Positions 8,414-17,309 are shown, counted from the stretch's first letter. The stretch is 64,000 nucleotides of DNA from Speluncibacter jeojiensis (GCF_029589495.1 NZ_JAAIVF010000002.1:310001-374000); one strand, 5' to 3'. Made by a program: numbers and translations. The notes: generated by a model not told the origin, from the sequence alone.

Positions 8414-9196
8414 GTGGAGTGTTCTGTGTGTCGTGAAGCGGTGTCCGCTCGGCTCGACGGCGAGCCCGGGCCGGCGCCGGCTGAGGCGGTCGACGCGCAC
8501 CTGGAGCGGTGCGCGTCCTGCCACCGGTGGCAGGAGGAGGCCGTCGCCCTCAACCGGGCGCTGCGGATGCGCGCCGCCGCCCAGCAACCGGACCTCGTCC
8601 CCGCGGTCCTGGCCCACGCCCCGGCGGTCCCGACACTCCGGCAACGACGGCGGACGTCGCTGCGCACACAGTGGTCGCGTCACGCGCTCGCCGTGGTCGC
8701 GGGCGCACAACTGCTGCTCGGCCTCGCGCAGGTCTTCGGGCTCCGCTTCGGCATGCTCGCGCACGGGATGGCGGGCGGGCGCGGGATGGACTCGGGGCCG
8801 GGCATGAGCGGGCACCTGTTCAACGAGAGCACCTCGTGGGCGCTTGCCGTCGGCGCGGGCCTGATGTGGGTGGCGGTACGGCCCCGCAGCGCGGGCGGGA
8901 TGCTCCCGGTGCTGAGTGTGTTCGTCGCGGTGCTCAGCGTGTTCGTCGCGCACGACCTCGCGGCCGGCGAGATGACGGTGGCCCGCGCCGCGTCACATCT
9001 GCTGCTGGTCGCGGGCCTCGGCCTGCTCGCCGTCACGCACCGCCGCCATGGACGGCCGCAGCTTCCGGCGCCTGGTCACCGACTACCGGTCGGCCGCGAA
9101 TCGTCTGTCACCGCAGGCGCTGTCGACCCTTCGGGCGACCGCGAAGCGCGCCGCAGCGTCTGGCCGCTGCCGCCGACCGGCCGTCATGCCGCGTGA
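8414..9196 (+). CDS. Zinc-finger (zf-HC2) membrane protein, likely anti-sigma factor of SigC
   Basis: A 260-residue protein starting at GTG. The N-terminal zinc-binding anti-sigma domain has Cys3 and Cys6 followed by HLERCASC at about 33-40. Three to four membrane helices follow at about 90-215, with a Met/Gly-rich loop (HGMAGGRGMDSGPGMSGH) between the first two. The His/Met content of that loop is suggestive of copper sensing. It is divergent from sigC and preceded by an ECF-type promoter. Anti-sigma function is inferred from domain and position. Confidence 0.75.
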   Translation: MECSVCREAVSARLDGEPGPAPAEAVDAHLERCASCHRWQEEAVALNRALRMRAAAQQPDLVPAVLAHAPAVPTLRQRRRTSLRTQWSRHALAVVAGAQLLLGLAQVFGLRFGMLAHGMAGGRGMDSGPGMSGHLFNESTSWALAVGAGLMWVAVRPRSAGGMLPVLSVFVAVLSVFVAHDLAAGEMTVARAASHLLLVAGLGLLAVTHRRHGRPQLPAPGHRLPVGRESSVTAGAVDPSGDREARRSVWPLPPTGRHAA

Positions 9197-9259
9197 GCCG
9201 CACCGAAACAGTCCACGGCCCAACATCTTCGGTCATCCGCATCACATTTCGACACCCAC

Positions 9260-9292
9260 GGGAACCGTTCTGGCTCGCCGTCCGACCACTGG
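9260..9292 (+). promoter_or_regulatory. ECF-type promoter of the peptide-PepSY operon
   Basis: GGGAAC (9260-9265), a 17-base spacer, then CGACCACTGG (9283-9292). It is the twin of the promoter at 8378-8410 and lies about 40 bases before the start codon at 9333. Confidence 0.65.
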
Positions 9293-9332
9293 AGTGATCC
9301 ACCAATATTCCGGCGAAACACCAAGGACGACA

Positions 9333-9449
9333 ATGAACATCGATCAGATCGCCAAGCTCCTCAGCGCACTCGGCGACTTCGGCAAGCTCTTCAGCGGGAT
9401 CGGCGACGCGATGAGCGGCTCGGCGGCGATGTCGAGCGACGGCAAGTAG
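9333..9449 (+). CDS. 38-residue amphipathic peptide of unknown function
   Basis: The ORF MNIDQIAKLLSALGDFGKLF... encodes 38 residues: an amphipathic helix followed by a small-residue tail (SGSAAMSSDGK). AAGGA sits 6 bases before the ATG, and the gene is 31 bases upstream of the PepSY gene under an ECF-type promoter, so it looks genuinely translated. Its size and helical pattern recall the short corynebacterial pore peptides PorA/PorH, but there is no convincing sequence match. A regulatory or membrane-associated peptide is equally possible. Confidence 0.6.
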   Translation: MNIDQIAKLLSALGDFGKLFSGIGDAMSGSAAMSSDGK

Positions 9450-9480
9450 GACGGCACCGCGAGCAGCAGGGGGCCGAACG

Positions 9481-10830
9481 ATGACCGTGGCGACACGCCC
9501 TTCTCCCCCACGACTTCCGCGGCCCGCGCGCAGTGCGCTGCCGCTGATCCGGCGCATGCACTTCTACGCCGGCATCTTCGTCGCGCCGCTGCTCGCGGTG
9601 CTCTGTCTGACCGGCCTGGCATACGCGGCCACCCCGCAGCTGGACAAGGTCGTGTACCGGCACGAGTTCTCGGTCGGGCACCCGGCGTCCGGACCCGCGT
9701 TACCGCTGAGCGCGCAGGTCCGGGCGGCCCGGGCGGCACACCCCGAGGGCACACTCGTGTCGGTGGCACCGCCCGCCGAGACGGGACGCACCACCGGGGT
9801 GGACCTGTCGGTTCCCGGCCTGCCGACGGGCGCTGTCCGGACGGTCTTCGTCGACCCGTTCACCGGCGAGGTCCGCGGTGCGCTGACGATGACCAACGGC
9901 CGTCCGCCACTGCAGCAATGGCTCTGGGATCTGCACGGCACCCTGCACGGCGGAACGGTCGGGCGGTGGTATTCGGAGGCGGCGGCAAGTTGGCTTCCGG
10001 TGCTGCTGCTCGGCGGGCTCGCACTGTGGTTCGCCAAGCCGGGACGCCGCACCCCGCTGCCGTCGATGCGTGTGCGGCCGGGCCGGCCGCGCACCCGCGC
10101 CGTACACGTCGCCCTGGGGCTGGCCCTGTGCGTCGGCCTCGCCGGTCTGACCGTCACCGGACTGACCTGGTCGCACTACGCGGGCGCACGCTTCGAGACG
10201 GTGCTCGACGCCCTGCACGGCCACACCCCGACACTCACCCCGGCACAGACTGCCTCTGCCCCAGGCGGACCGTCGTTGTCCGTCGACCGCGTTCGACACA
10301 TCGCCGAGGCACAGGGCCTGCGCCCCACCACGATCGACTACCCGAGCGCCCCCGGACAGCCCTTCGTCGTCGGTGAGACCCGCGACCACTGGCCGGTCGA
10401 GCGGACCGGCATCACCGTCGACGCGCGGACAGGCGCGGTCACCGGCAAGCTGACCTTCGACGACTATCCGCCACTCGCCAAGCTGTCCACCATCGGGATC
10501 CGGCTGCACGAGGGCCTGCTGTTCGGTCTGGTCAACCAGATCGCCTTGGCCGCACTGGCGGTCGGCACGCTGGTGCTGCTCGGCGGCGGCTACCGCATGT
10601 GGTGGCTGCGCCGCCCGACGAAGGGGCGGCGGCTCCCTGCCGCGCCGCCGCGTGGGGCCTGGCGGCGCCTGCCCACCCGCACCCTGGCGGTCGGGCTGCC
10701 GATCGTGGTCGCGCTCGCCTGGCTGATGCCGATCTTCGGCATCACCCTCGCCGCCTTCCTCGTGATCGACGCCGCGCTACCCCACCTGCGGCGGCGGAGC
10801 GCCCTGCCGACGGTCGCAGGCCCAGGCTGA
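9481..10830 (+). CDS. PepSY-associated transmembrane protein
   Basis: A 449-residue membrane protein. A basic N-terminus is followed by RRMHFYAGIFVAPLLAVLCLTGLAYA (first helix), a large extracytoplasmic PepSY region with WLWDLHGTLHGGTVGRWYSE, a second helix at about 170, PepSY segments at 260-330 (TFDDYPPLAKLSTIGIRLHEGLLFGLVNQ) and C-terminal helices. Conserved histidines in the helices are typical of the family, members of which are implicated in ferric or cupric reduction. AGGGGG precedes the ATG. It shares an operon with the 38-residue peptide and is probably under the SigC-type factor. Confidence 0.85.
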   Translation: MTVATRPSPPRLPRPARSALPLIRRMHFYAGIFVAPLLAVLCLTGLAYAATPQLDKVVYRHEFSVGHPASGPALPLSAQVRAARAAHPEGTLVSVAPPAETGRTTGVDLSVPGLPTGAVRTVFVDPFTGEVRGALTMTNGRPPLQQWLWDLHGTLHGGTVGRWYSEAAASWLPVLLLGGLALWFAKPGRRTPLPSMRVRPGRPRTRAVHVALGLALCVGLAGLTVTGLTWSHYAGARFETVLDALHGHTPTLTPAQTASAPGGPSLSVDRVRHIAEAQGLRPTTIDYPSAPGQPFVVGETRDHWPVERTGITVDARTGAVTGKLTFDDYPPLAKLSTIGIRLHEGLLFGLVNQIALAALAVGTLVLLGGGYRMWWLRRPTKGRRLPAAPPRGAWRRLPTRTLAVGLPIVVALAWLMPIFGITLAAFLVIDAALPHLRRRSALPTVAGPG

Positions 10831-10835
10831 GGCCG

Positions 10836-10855
10836 CCACCCCCGTTCGGGGGTGG
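10836..10855 (+). terminator. Hairpin terminator after the PepSY gene
   Basis: CCACCCCC-GTTC-GGGGGTGG, an 8-bp GC stem with a 4-base loop, 5 bases after the PepSY stop. No U-tract follows, as is common in actinobacteria. Confidence 0.65.
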
Positions 10856-10919
10856 TCGGGGTATGCGCGACAGCCTAACGTCGGCGTGACACAGCACACA
10901 TCAGCGATGAGGAGAGCGC

Positions 10920-12530
10920 ATGTCCGAGACCACCGGGTACGTCGACGAACTGCTGGCCCTGTACGGCTCCCCGCAGGCCTGCGCGGCCGAACTGCTCTGC
11001 GACCGGCACGATCCGGCCGCGGTCGCGTTCACGGTGATCGACCCCGACCTGACGTCGGTGGACCTGACCTACGGCGAGCTGCGGCGTCGCTCCGAACAGG
11101 GCGCGGCCGCGTTGGCCGGGCTCGGCGTCGGCGCCGGCGACGCGGTCGCGACGCTGATGGGCAAGTCCGCGGACCTGGTGGTCACCCTGCTGTCGATCTG
11201 GCGGCTCGGCGCAGTGCACGTGCCGTTGTTCACCGCTTTCGCCTGGCCCGCCATCGAATTGCGGCTGACGGCGAGCGCGGCGAAGGTCGTCGTCACCGAT
11301 GCGAACCAGCGCGCCAAGCTCGAGGCCACCGACGCGACCGTAGTGGTCGCGGGTGGCTCACCCTCGGTCGCAGCAGATCTCGCGCTGACCGCCCTGCTCG
11401 ACGCGCAGCAGACCGGCCACCCTGCGGCTGTGGTCGGCGGCGACGCCCCGCTGGTGATGATCTTCACCTCCGGCACCACCGGGACCCCGAAGGGGGTGCC
11501 GGTGCCGGTGCGGGCGCTGGCGTCGTTCCGCGCATACGTCGAACTGGGCCTGGACGTCACCGCCGACGACGTGTTCTGGAACGCGGCCGACCCGGGCTGG
11601 GCGTACGGGCTGTACTACGCGATCCTCGGCCCGCTCGCGGCCGGACGCCGCAGCCTGATCCTGCACGCCGGATTCTCCCCCGAGGTCAGCTTCGCGGTGC
11701 TGCAGACGTTCGGCGTCACCAACTTCGCCGCCGCCCCCACCGTCTACCGGGCCATGCGCGCCAAACCCGAGTCCGCGCCGGCCGGGCTGCGGCTGCGCCG
11801 CGCGTCGTCGGCGGGTGAACCCCTGACCCCCGAGGTGATCGACTGGGCGCGGGAGGTGCTCGGCACCGAGGTGCGCGACCACTACGGCCAGACCGAGCAC
11901 GGCATGGTCGTCGTCAACGCATGGCACGGCGATGTCCGCCGACCGCTGCGCCGCGGATCGATGGGCCACCCGCTGCCCGGCTGGTCCGCGGCGGTGCTCG
12001 CCGACGACGGCTTCGAGCCCGCGCCCGCGGGCACCATGGGCCGGGTCGCGATCGACGCGGCGGCCAGCCCGCTGATGTGGTTCCGCGGCTACCACGACGC
12101 CCCCGAGAAGACCGCCGAACGGTTCTCTCCGGATCGGCGCTGGTACCTCACCGGCGACGCCGGGTCCATCGACGCGGACGGGCACTATTACTTCTCGTCC
12201 CGCGACGACGACGTGATCATCATGGCCGGCTACCGGATCGGCCCGTTCGACGTCGAATCGGTGCTGGCCACCCATCCGGACGTCGTCGAATCCGCGGTGA
12301 TCGGCGTACCGGACCAGATCCGCGGCGAGGTGCTCGAGGCGTTCGTCGTGCTCCGCGACGGCGTCGCCGGCGACGACGAGCTCGTCGCGGAGTTGCAGCG
12401 CTGGGTCAAGGACAAGTTCGCCGCGCACGCGTTCCCCCGTTCCCTGCACTTCGTCGATGCGCTGCCGAAGACACCGAGCGGCAAGGTACAGCGGTTCGTG
12501 CTGCGCGCCGAGCGGGCGGGTGCACGATGA
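10920..12530 (+). CDS. AMP-binding acyl-CoA synthetase
   Basis: A 536-residue ANL-superfamily ligase that activates a carboxylic acid to its CoA thioester via an acyl-adenylate. The P-loop motif IFTSGTTGTPKGVPV lies at about 180-194. Other motifs are DHYGQTEHGM (A5), WYLTGDAGSIDADGHYYFSSRDDDVI (A7/A8) and a C-terminal PKTPSGKVQRF with the catalytic Lys. Sequence style is that of the acetyl/medium-chain acyl-CoA synthetase group. GAGGAGAGCGC precedes the ATG. The stop overlaps the enoyl-CoA hydratase start (ATGA), forming a two-gene fatty or aromatic acid degradation operon. Confidence 0.92.
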   Translation: MSETTGYVDELLALYGSPQACAAELLCDRHDPAAVAFTVIDPDLTSVDLTYGELRRRSEQGAAALAGLGVGAGDAVATLMGKSADLVVTLLSIWRLGAVHVPLFTAFAWPAIELRLTASAAKVVVTDANQRAKLEATDATVVVAGGSPSVAADLALTALLDAQQTGHPAAVVGGDAPLVMIFTSGTTGTPKGVPVPVRALASFRAYVELGLDVTADDVFWNAADPGWAYGLYYAILGPLAAGRRSLILHAGFSPEVSFAVLQTFGVTNFAAAPTVYRAMRAKPESAPAGLRLRRASSAGEPLTPEVIDWAREVLGTEVRDHYGQTEHGMVVVNAWHGDVRRPLRRGSMGHPLPGWSAAVLADDGFEPAPAGTMGRVAIDAAASPLMWFRGYHDAPEKTAERFSPDRRWYLTGDAGSIDADGHYYFSSRDDDVIIMAGYRIGPFDVESVLATHPDVVESAVIGVPDQIRGEVLEAFVVLRDGVAGDDELVAELQRWVKDKFAAHAFPRSLHFVDALPKTPSGKVQRFVLRAERAGAR

Positions 12531-13309
12531 CCGCGCCCGCGGTGAGCAGCACGGTCGACGACAACACCGGGCTCGGCCGGATCCGACTGGACCGGCCCGA
12601 GCAGCGCAACCCGCTGTCCTCGGCCACCATGCGCGAGGTCACCGCGGCACTGCGGGCACTCGGCGCGGACGAGCGCGTCCGGGTGGTCGTGATCGGCGCC
12701 GCGGGACCGGTGTTCTCCGCCGGGCACGACCTGCGGGAGATGATCGGCCGCACACTCGAGGACGAGCGCGAGATCTTCGACGCGTGCGTGGAGATGATGG
12801 AGGCGGTGCAGCAGATCCCGCAGCCGGTGATCGCCTCGGTGCAGGGCGCGGCCGTCGCGGCGGGCTGCCAGCTGGTCGCCGCCTGCGACCTGGCGGTGGC
12901 GGCGTCGACCGCCGTGTTCGGCACCCCCGGCGTGCGGATCGGGCTGTTCTGCTCGACGCCGATGGTCGCGGTCAGCCGCGCGGTCGGGCGCAAACGCGCG
13001 CTGCAGATGCTGCTGACCGGCGAGACGATCGACGCGGCGACCGCCGCCGATTGGGGCCTGGTCAACCTGGTCGTCCCGCCGGACGAACTCGAGGACCGCA
13101 CCCGCGCGCTGGCCGCGAGGATCGTGGAGGCCAGCCCGCTGACACTGCGTATCGGCAAGCAGGCCTTCTATCGGCAGGTCGATCTGCCGCAGGGCCTCGC
13201 CTACCGGGAGATGGCCGAGACGATGGCGACCAACGCGGTCACCTGCGACGCGCAGGAGGGGATGACGGCGTTCGTCGAGAAACGGCCGCCGACGTGGCAG
13301 GGCCGATGA
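12527..13309 (+). CDS. Enoyl-CoA hydratase/isomerase family protein
   Basis: A 260-residue crotonase-fold protein. The oxyanion-hole segments are FSAGHDLREM (about 65-74) and the QGAAVAAGCQLVAACDLAVA block (about 106-125). The second catalytic Glu of classic hydratases is replaced in FGTPGVRIGLFC (Gly/Leu context), so isomerase or another crotonase activity is possible. It is coupled by ATGA to the acyl-CoA synthetase. Its last 71 bases overlap, on the opposite strand, the 3' end of the alkB gene. Confidence 0.9.
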   Translation: MTAPAVSSTVDDNTGLGRIRLDRPEQRNPLSSATMREVTAALRALGADERVRVVVIGAAGPVFSAGHDLREMIGRTLEDEREIFDACVEMMEAVQQIPQPVIASVQGAAVAAGCQLVAACDLAVAASTAVFGTPGVRIGLFCSTPMVAVSRAVGRKRALQMLLTGETIDAATAADWGLVNLVVPPDELEDRTRALAARIVEASPLTLRIGKQAFYRQVDLPQGLAYREMAETMATNAVTCDAQEGMTAFVEKRPPTWQGR

Positions 13310-14480
13310 GTCCGGGCGGGGTCAGGCCCAGCTTCCGCGCCAGCCGCGGCTTCATGTTGATCTTCGTGAGGTCGTCGTCGTAGTAGGCCAGCAGCCGGCG
13401 GTCCATCACCCGACGCCACAGCGGCGGGACGAAGGCGCACCAGATCATCACCGCGTATCCGGCCGGCAGTTGCGGCGAGACCTCGGATGTACGCAGCGTC
13501 TGGTAGCGGCGCAGCGGGTTCGCGTGGTGGTCGCTGTGCCGCTGCAACTGGTACAGGAACAGGTTGCTGCACAGGTGGTCACTGTTCCAGCTGTCCCGGA
13601 ACGACGTCTTCATGAAGGAGCCGTCGGCGCGGCGTGAGCGCAGCAGTCCGTAGTGCTCGAGGTAGTTGACGGCCTCGAGCAACACGAACCCGAGCACGGC
13701 CTGAAAGGCCAGGTATGGCGCAATCGACCAGCCGAAGACCGCGATGAGCGTGGCGAACAGCACGACACTGAGCGCCCAGGCATTGAGGATGTTGTTGTGC
13801 GGGCCGAAGACCCGCTGGCCGCGGCGGCGCAGTCGCCCCGATTCGATGTGCCAGGCATGCCGCAGCGACCCGACCACGCTGCGCGGCAGGAAGAACCAGT
13901 AGGCCTCGCCGAAGCGCGCGCTGGCCGGATCGACGGGCGTCGCGACGCGGATGTGGTGACCGTGGTTGTGCTCGACATAGAAGTGGCCGTAGAAACTCTG
14001 CGCCAACGCGATCTTGGACAGCCGGCGCTCCAGCTTGGTGCGCTTGTGCCCCAGCTCGTGCGCGGTGTTGATCGCGACGCCGCCGACCACGCCGACGGTC
14101 GAGGCCAGCGCGATGCGCTCGGGGATGCCCATCGGCGCGTGCACCCACAGATAGCAGGCGAACACCAGCCCGAGGTACTGCAACGGCAGGTAGGCGTAGA
14201 CGCAGTACCGGTAGAAGCGGTCGTTCTCCAGCGCCTTCGTCAGTTCTTCGGGCGGGTTGGACTTGTCCGCCCGGGTCACCAGGTCGATCAGCGGCACCAG
14301 CACCGCGATCACCAAAACCCCCGCCGCCCAGAACAGCCCGAGGTGAAGTGTCTTGACCAGCCCCCAGGCGATGAACGGGCTCAAGGGCACGACCAGGGCA
14401 AACCACCACCAGTGGCGCTTCGGGTCGCGCCAGCGGACCGGCGCGAGAGCCTGCGGGCGCGCAGGCGCATCTGACGACAT
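13239..14480 (-). CDS. alkB: AlkB-type alkane 1-monooxygenase (di-iron membrane hydroxylase)
   Basis: A 413-residue integral membrane hydroxylase that oxidises the terminal carbon of alkanes using O2 and rubredoxin-supplied electrons. All histidine boxes are present: HELGHK (141-146), EHNHGHH (170-176), NYLEHYG (272-278) and LQRHSDHHA (312-320). There are about six membrane helices. No rubredoxin gene or domain follows, although these normally accompany alkB. The C-terminal basic/Ser/Pro tail of about 25 residues is encoded antisense to the end of the enoyl-CoA hydratase gene. It is divergent from the aminotransferase gene across about 260 bp. Confidence 0.95.
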   Translation of the reverse strand: MSSDAPARPQALAPVRWRDPKRHWWWFALVVPLSPFIAWGLVKTLHLGLFWAAGVLVIAVLVPLIDLVTRADKSNPPEELTKALENDRFYRYCVYAYLPLQYLGLVFACYLWVHAPMGIPERIALASTVGVVGGVAINTAHELGHKRTKLERRLSKIALAQSFYGHFYVEHNHGHHIRVATPVDPASARFGEAYWFFLPRSVVGSLRHAWHIESGRLRRRGQRVFGPHNNILNAWALSVVLFATLIAVFGWSIAPYLAFQAVLGFVLLEAVNYLEHYGLLRSRRADGSFMKTSFRDSWNSDHLCSNLFLYQLQRHSDHHANPLRRYQTLRTSEVSPQLPAGYAVMIWCAFVPPLWRRVMDRRLLAYYDDDLTKINMKPRLARKLGLTPPGLIGPATSAAVSRRTPSSPPARRR

Positions 14481-14737
14481 GACGGTGCTCCAACCCCTGG
14501 CTTCGATCGGGCCCCGACTTGCCCTCTATATCGGCGAATCGGCAGCCCGCATCACCGCTCGTGCATCGTGCCATCTCCAGCTGCGGCGCTGCCCGCTACT
14601 ACAGATAGCACCCCTAGGGTTCCCCGACAGAGACAAGTTTAACGTTTGGGACCTAGATCACGTTTGCTGCTGAACTGTTGTCCAACTCCGTCAGGGGGTC
14701 GACGATCCGCGGATAACCGCTGGACACGGATGGCACC

Positions 14738-16024
14738 ATGGACGCCGTGAGCAAACTCGAATCGGTGCCGACGGGACCCTTCCCCGCGCAGTATCACCAC
14801 CAGAGCCCTCGCGTCCTGCAGCAGTCCAAGAAGCTGCAGAACGTCCTCTACGAGATCCGCGGACCGGTACACGCTCACGCCGCACGCCTGGAGTCCGAGG
14901 GCCACCGCATCCTCAAGCTCAACATCGGCAACCCGGCCCCGTTCGGCTTCGAGGCGCCGGACGTGATCATGCGCGACATGATCGCGGCGTTGCCGTATGC
15001 GCAGGGCTATTCGGAGTCGAAGGGCATCCTGTCCGCGCGCCGGGCCATCGTCACCCGCTACGAGCTGGTGCCCGGGTTCCCCGAGCTCGACGTCGAGGAC
15101 GTCTACCTCGGCAACGGCGTCTCCGAGCTGATCACCATGACCATGCAGGCGCTGCTCGACGACGGCGACGAGGTGCTCATCCCCGCCCCCGACTACCCGC
15201 TGTGGACGGCGATGACCAGTCTCGCCGGGGGCACCCCCGTCCACTACATGTGCGACGAGAGCGACGGCTGGAACCCGTCGATCGAGGACATCGAGTCGAA
15301 GATCACCCCGCGAACCAAGGCGCTGCTGGTGATCAACCCGAACAACCCGACCGGCGCCGTCTACTCCGAGCACGTGCTCAGTCAGATCGTCGACCTGGCC
15401 CGCAAACATCAGCTGCTGCTGCTCGCCGACGAGATCTACGACCGGATCCTCTACGACGACGCCAAGCACATCTCGCTGGCCACCCTGGCCCCGGACCTGC
15501 TGTGCTTCACGTTCAACGGCCTGTCCAAGACCTACCGGGTCGCCGGATACCGCGCCGGCTGGATGGCCGTGACCGGGCCCAAGGAACACGCGTCCGGGCT
15601 GCTCGAGGGCATCAACCTGCTCGCGTCGACCCGACTGTGCCCCAACGTGCCCGCGCAGCACGCCATCCAGGTGGCGCTCGGCGGCTACCAGAGCATCGAG
15701 GACCTGATCCTGCCCGGCGGGCGGCTGCTCGAGCAGCGCGACATGGCATGGGAGCGGCTCAACGCGATCCCGGGTGTGTCCTGCGTCAAGCCGCGCGGCG
15801 CGCTGTACGCGTTCCCGCGGCTCGACCCCGAGGTCTACGAGATCCGCGACGACGAGAAGCTGGTGCTCGACCTGCTGCTGCAGGAGAAGATCCTGATGAC
15901 GCAGGGCACCGGGTTCAACTGGCCGCACCACGACCACCTGCGGATCGTCACGCTGCCGTGGGCGCGGGACCTCGCGGTGGCCATCGAGCGGTTCGGCAAC
16001 TTCCTGGCCGGCTACAAGCAGTAG
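14738..16024 (+). CDS. Class I PLP aminotransferase (AlaT/AspC type)
   Basis: A 428-residue fold-type I aminotransferase resembling AlaT and mycobacterial AspC, transferring amino groups between alanine or aspartate and 2-oxoglutarate. The PLP lysine is Lys264 in NGLSKTYRVAGYRAGW. The NPNNPTGAVYS loop (200-210), ADEIYDRILYDD (230-241) and a C-terminal LRIVTLPW complete the active site. The stop codon lies inside a perfect 15-bp hairpin. It converges on the L,D-transpeptidase gene. Confidence 0.93.
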   Translation: MDAVSKLESVPTGPFPAQYHHQSPRVLQQSKKLQNVLYEIRGPVHAHAARLESEGHRILKLNIGNPAPFGFEAPDVIMRDMIAALPYAQGYSESKGILSARRAIVTRYELVPGFPELDVEDVYLGNGVSELITMTMQALLDDGDEVLIPAPDYPLWTAMTSLAGGTPVHYMCDESDGWNPSIEDIESKITPRTKALLVINPNNPTGAVYSEHVLSQIVDLARKHQLLLLADEIYDRILYDDAKHISLATLAPDLLCFTFNGLSKTYRVAGYRAGWMAVTGPKEHASGLLEGINLLASTRLCPNVPAQHAIQVALGGYQSIEDLILPGGRLLEQRDMAWERLNAIPGVSCVKPRGALYAFPRLDPEVYEIRDDEKLVLDLLLQEKILMTQGTGFNWPHHDHLRIVTLPWARDLAVAIERFGNFLAGYKQ

Positions 16025-16035
16025 CCGGCCAGGAA
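16001..16035. terminator. Bidirectional hairpin spanning the aminotransferase stop codon
   Basis: TTCCTGGCCGGCTAC, loop AAGCA, then the exact complement GTAGCCGGCCAGGAA: a 15-bp perfect stem. The left arm encodes the last residues and the TAG stop lies in the right arm. It separates two convergent genes and probably terminates both. Confidence 0.75.
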
Positions 16036-16061
16036 TCGGTGACCCCAGCGGGGCGGCCCGA

Positions 16062-17309
16062 CTAGTTGTCCAGGCCGCCCTGCTGCCACACGTTCCACGG
16101 CACCTCCCAGTCGCCGTAGGTGTCCCACACCGGCAGCTTCGGCCCGCCCGAGTTCGTGACCTCGACGACGTCGCCCAGGTTGAAGTGGTCGAAGAACCAC
16201 TGCGCGTTCTCCGGCGACAGGTTCACGCAGCCGTGCGAGACGTTGCTCTCACCCTGTTCGCCGACCGACCACGGCGCCGAGTGCACATATTCGCCGTCCG
16301 CGGAGATCTGCTCGTCGAGGTACACCGTCTCCTTGTAGTAGCCAGGCGCTCCGGCACAGACGCCGTAGCTGCACGAGTCCATCACGACGCTGTTCTGCTT
16401 GTCGGAGATGACGTGCGGTCCCTCGTGCGACGGGTGCCCCGGCGAGCCGAGGCTCATCGGCATCTGGTTGACCTGCACCCCGTTGTGGAAGATGGTCAGC
16501 TGATCGGTGTTGCCGTCGGCCTTCGCGATCCAGGAGTCGTGGATCTTGTACGTGGCGGTGCGGTCGGTCCGGCCGTACACCCCGCCGCCGAGGTCCACGC
16601 CGTAGATGTTCGCGCTGAGGGTGATCGTCGTGCCCGGCTGCCAGTAGTTCTGCGGCCGGTAGTGCACGGTCTTCGCGTCGATCCAGTACCAGGCGCCCGG
16701 CTGCGGCGGCACCGACTGCACAGACAGCGCCTTGACCGCGGCCGCGCGGTCGGTCACGTCGTGGTCGAACGAGACGCCGATGATCTGGCCCACGCCCCAC
16801 GAATCGGTGGCGGTCGGGTCGGGGATGAACGACGGATACGTGGTCACGTCGGGCGCCACCGTGCGCACGGTGGCGTTGGTGTCGATGGTTTTGCCCGAAC
16901 CGTCCACCGCGTCGGCGACGACAGCGTAGTCGGCGCCGTAGCCGAGCGGCTCGTTCGAGGTCCAGGTGCGCTTGTCCGGTGACAGCGCCCCGGTGACCGT
17001 TTTGCCGTCGGCCGGGTTGGTGACCGTGACGGTGCCGAGCGTCGCCGACGTCGCGGTCACCACGATCGGTGTCGTCGGGCTGACCACGTTCCCACCGGCC
17101 GGGCTCACCGCGATCGCCGACTGCGGCGGCGCGGCGCCGGCTTCGCCTCCCCCGGACGGGCTGCCGCCGACCGTGCAACCGGTCAGCACGCACAGCGCGA
17201 CCGCCAGCCATGCCGTGACCACCCCGAACGCCCTGACCCTGACGCGATGCCTGATTCCGGAACTCACCTGTGACGCAGCCTTCCGATCCGTCGAATCCCT
17301 CCCCGGCAA
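16062..17309 (-). CDS. L,D-transpeptidase lipoprotein (3-3 peptidoglycan cross-linking)
   Basis: A 415-residue cell-wall enzyme forming meso-DAP to meso-DAP cross-links. The signal peptide ends in the lipobox LTGC (Cys45), predicting a lipoprotein. Two Ig-like domains precede the YkuD catalytic domain, as in LdtMt2. The catalytic motif is SHGCVNLS with Cys361, and a conserved HEGPHVISDKQNSVVMDS block lies upstream. The C-terminal extension (VPWNVWQQGGLDN) is typical of the class. The start may be internal, since the 28 residues before the hydrophobic core are unusually basic. Exported; carbapenem-sensitive enzymes of this family are known. Confidence 0.92.
   Translation of the reverse strand: MPGRDSTDRKAASQVSSGIRHRVRVRAFGVVTAWLAVALCVLTGCTVGGSPSGGGEAGAAPPQSAIAVSPAGGNVVSPTTPIVVTATSATLGTVTVTNPADGKTVTGALSPDKRTWTSNEPLGYGADYAVVADAVDGSGKTIDTNATVRTVAPDVTTYPSFIPDPTATDSWGVGQIIGVSFDHDVTDRAAAVKALSVQSVPPQPGAWYWIDAKTVHYRPQNYWQPGTTITLSANIYGVDLGGGVYGRTDRTATYKIHDSWIAKADGNTDQLTIFHNGVQVNQMPMSLGSPGHPSHEGPHVISDKQNSVVMDSCSYGVCAGAPGYYKETVYLDEQISADGEYVHSAPWSVGEQGESNVSHGCVNLSPENAQWFFDHFNLGDVVEVTNSGGPKLPVWDTYGDWEVPWNVWQQGGLDN

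Noticed and set aside
12527-14480. Rubredoxin gene or fused rubredoxin domain accompanying alkB
   Set aside because: No CxxC pairs typical of rubredoxin were found in AlkB or the flanking genes.
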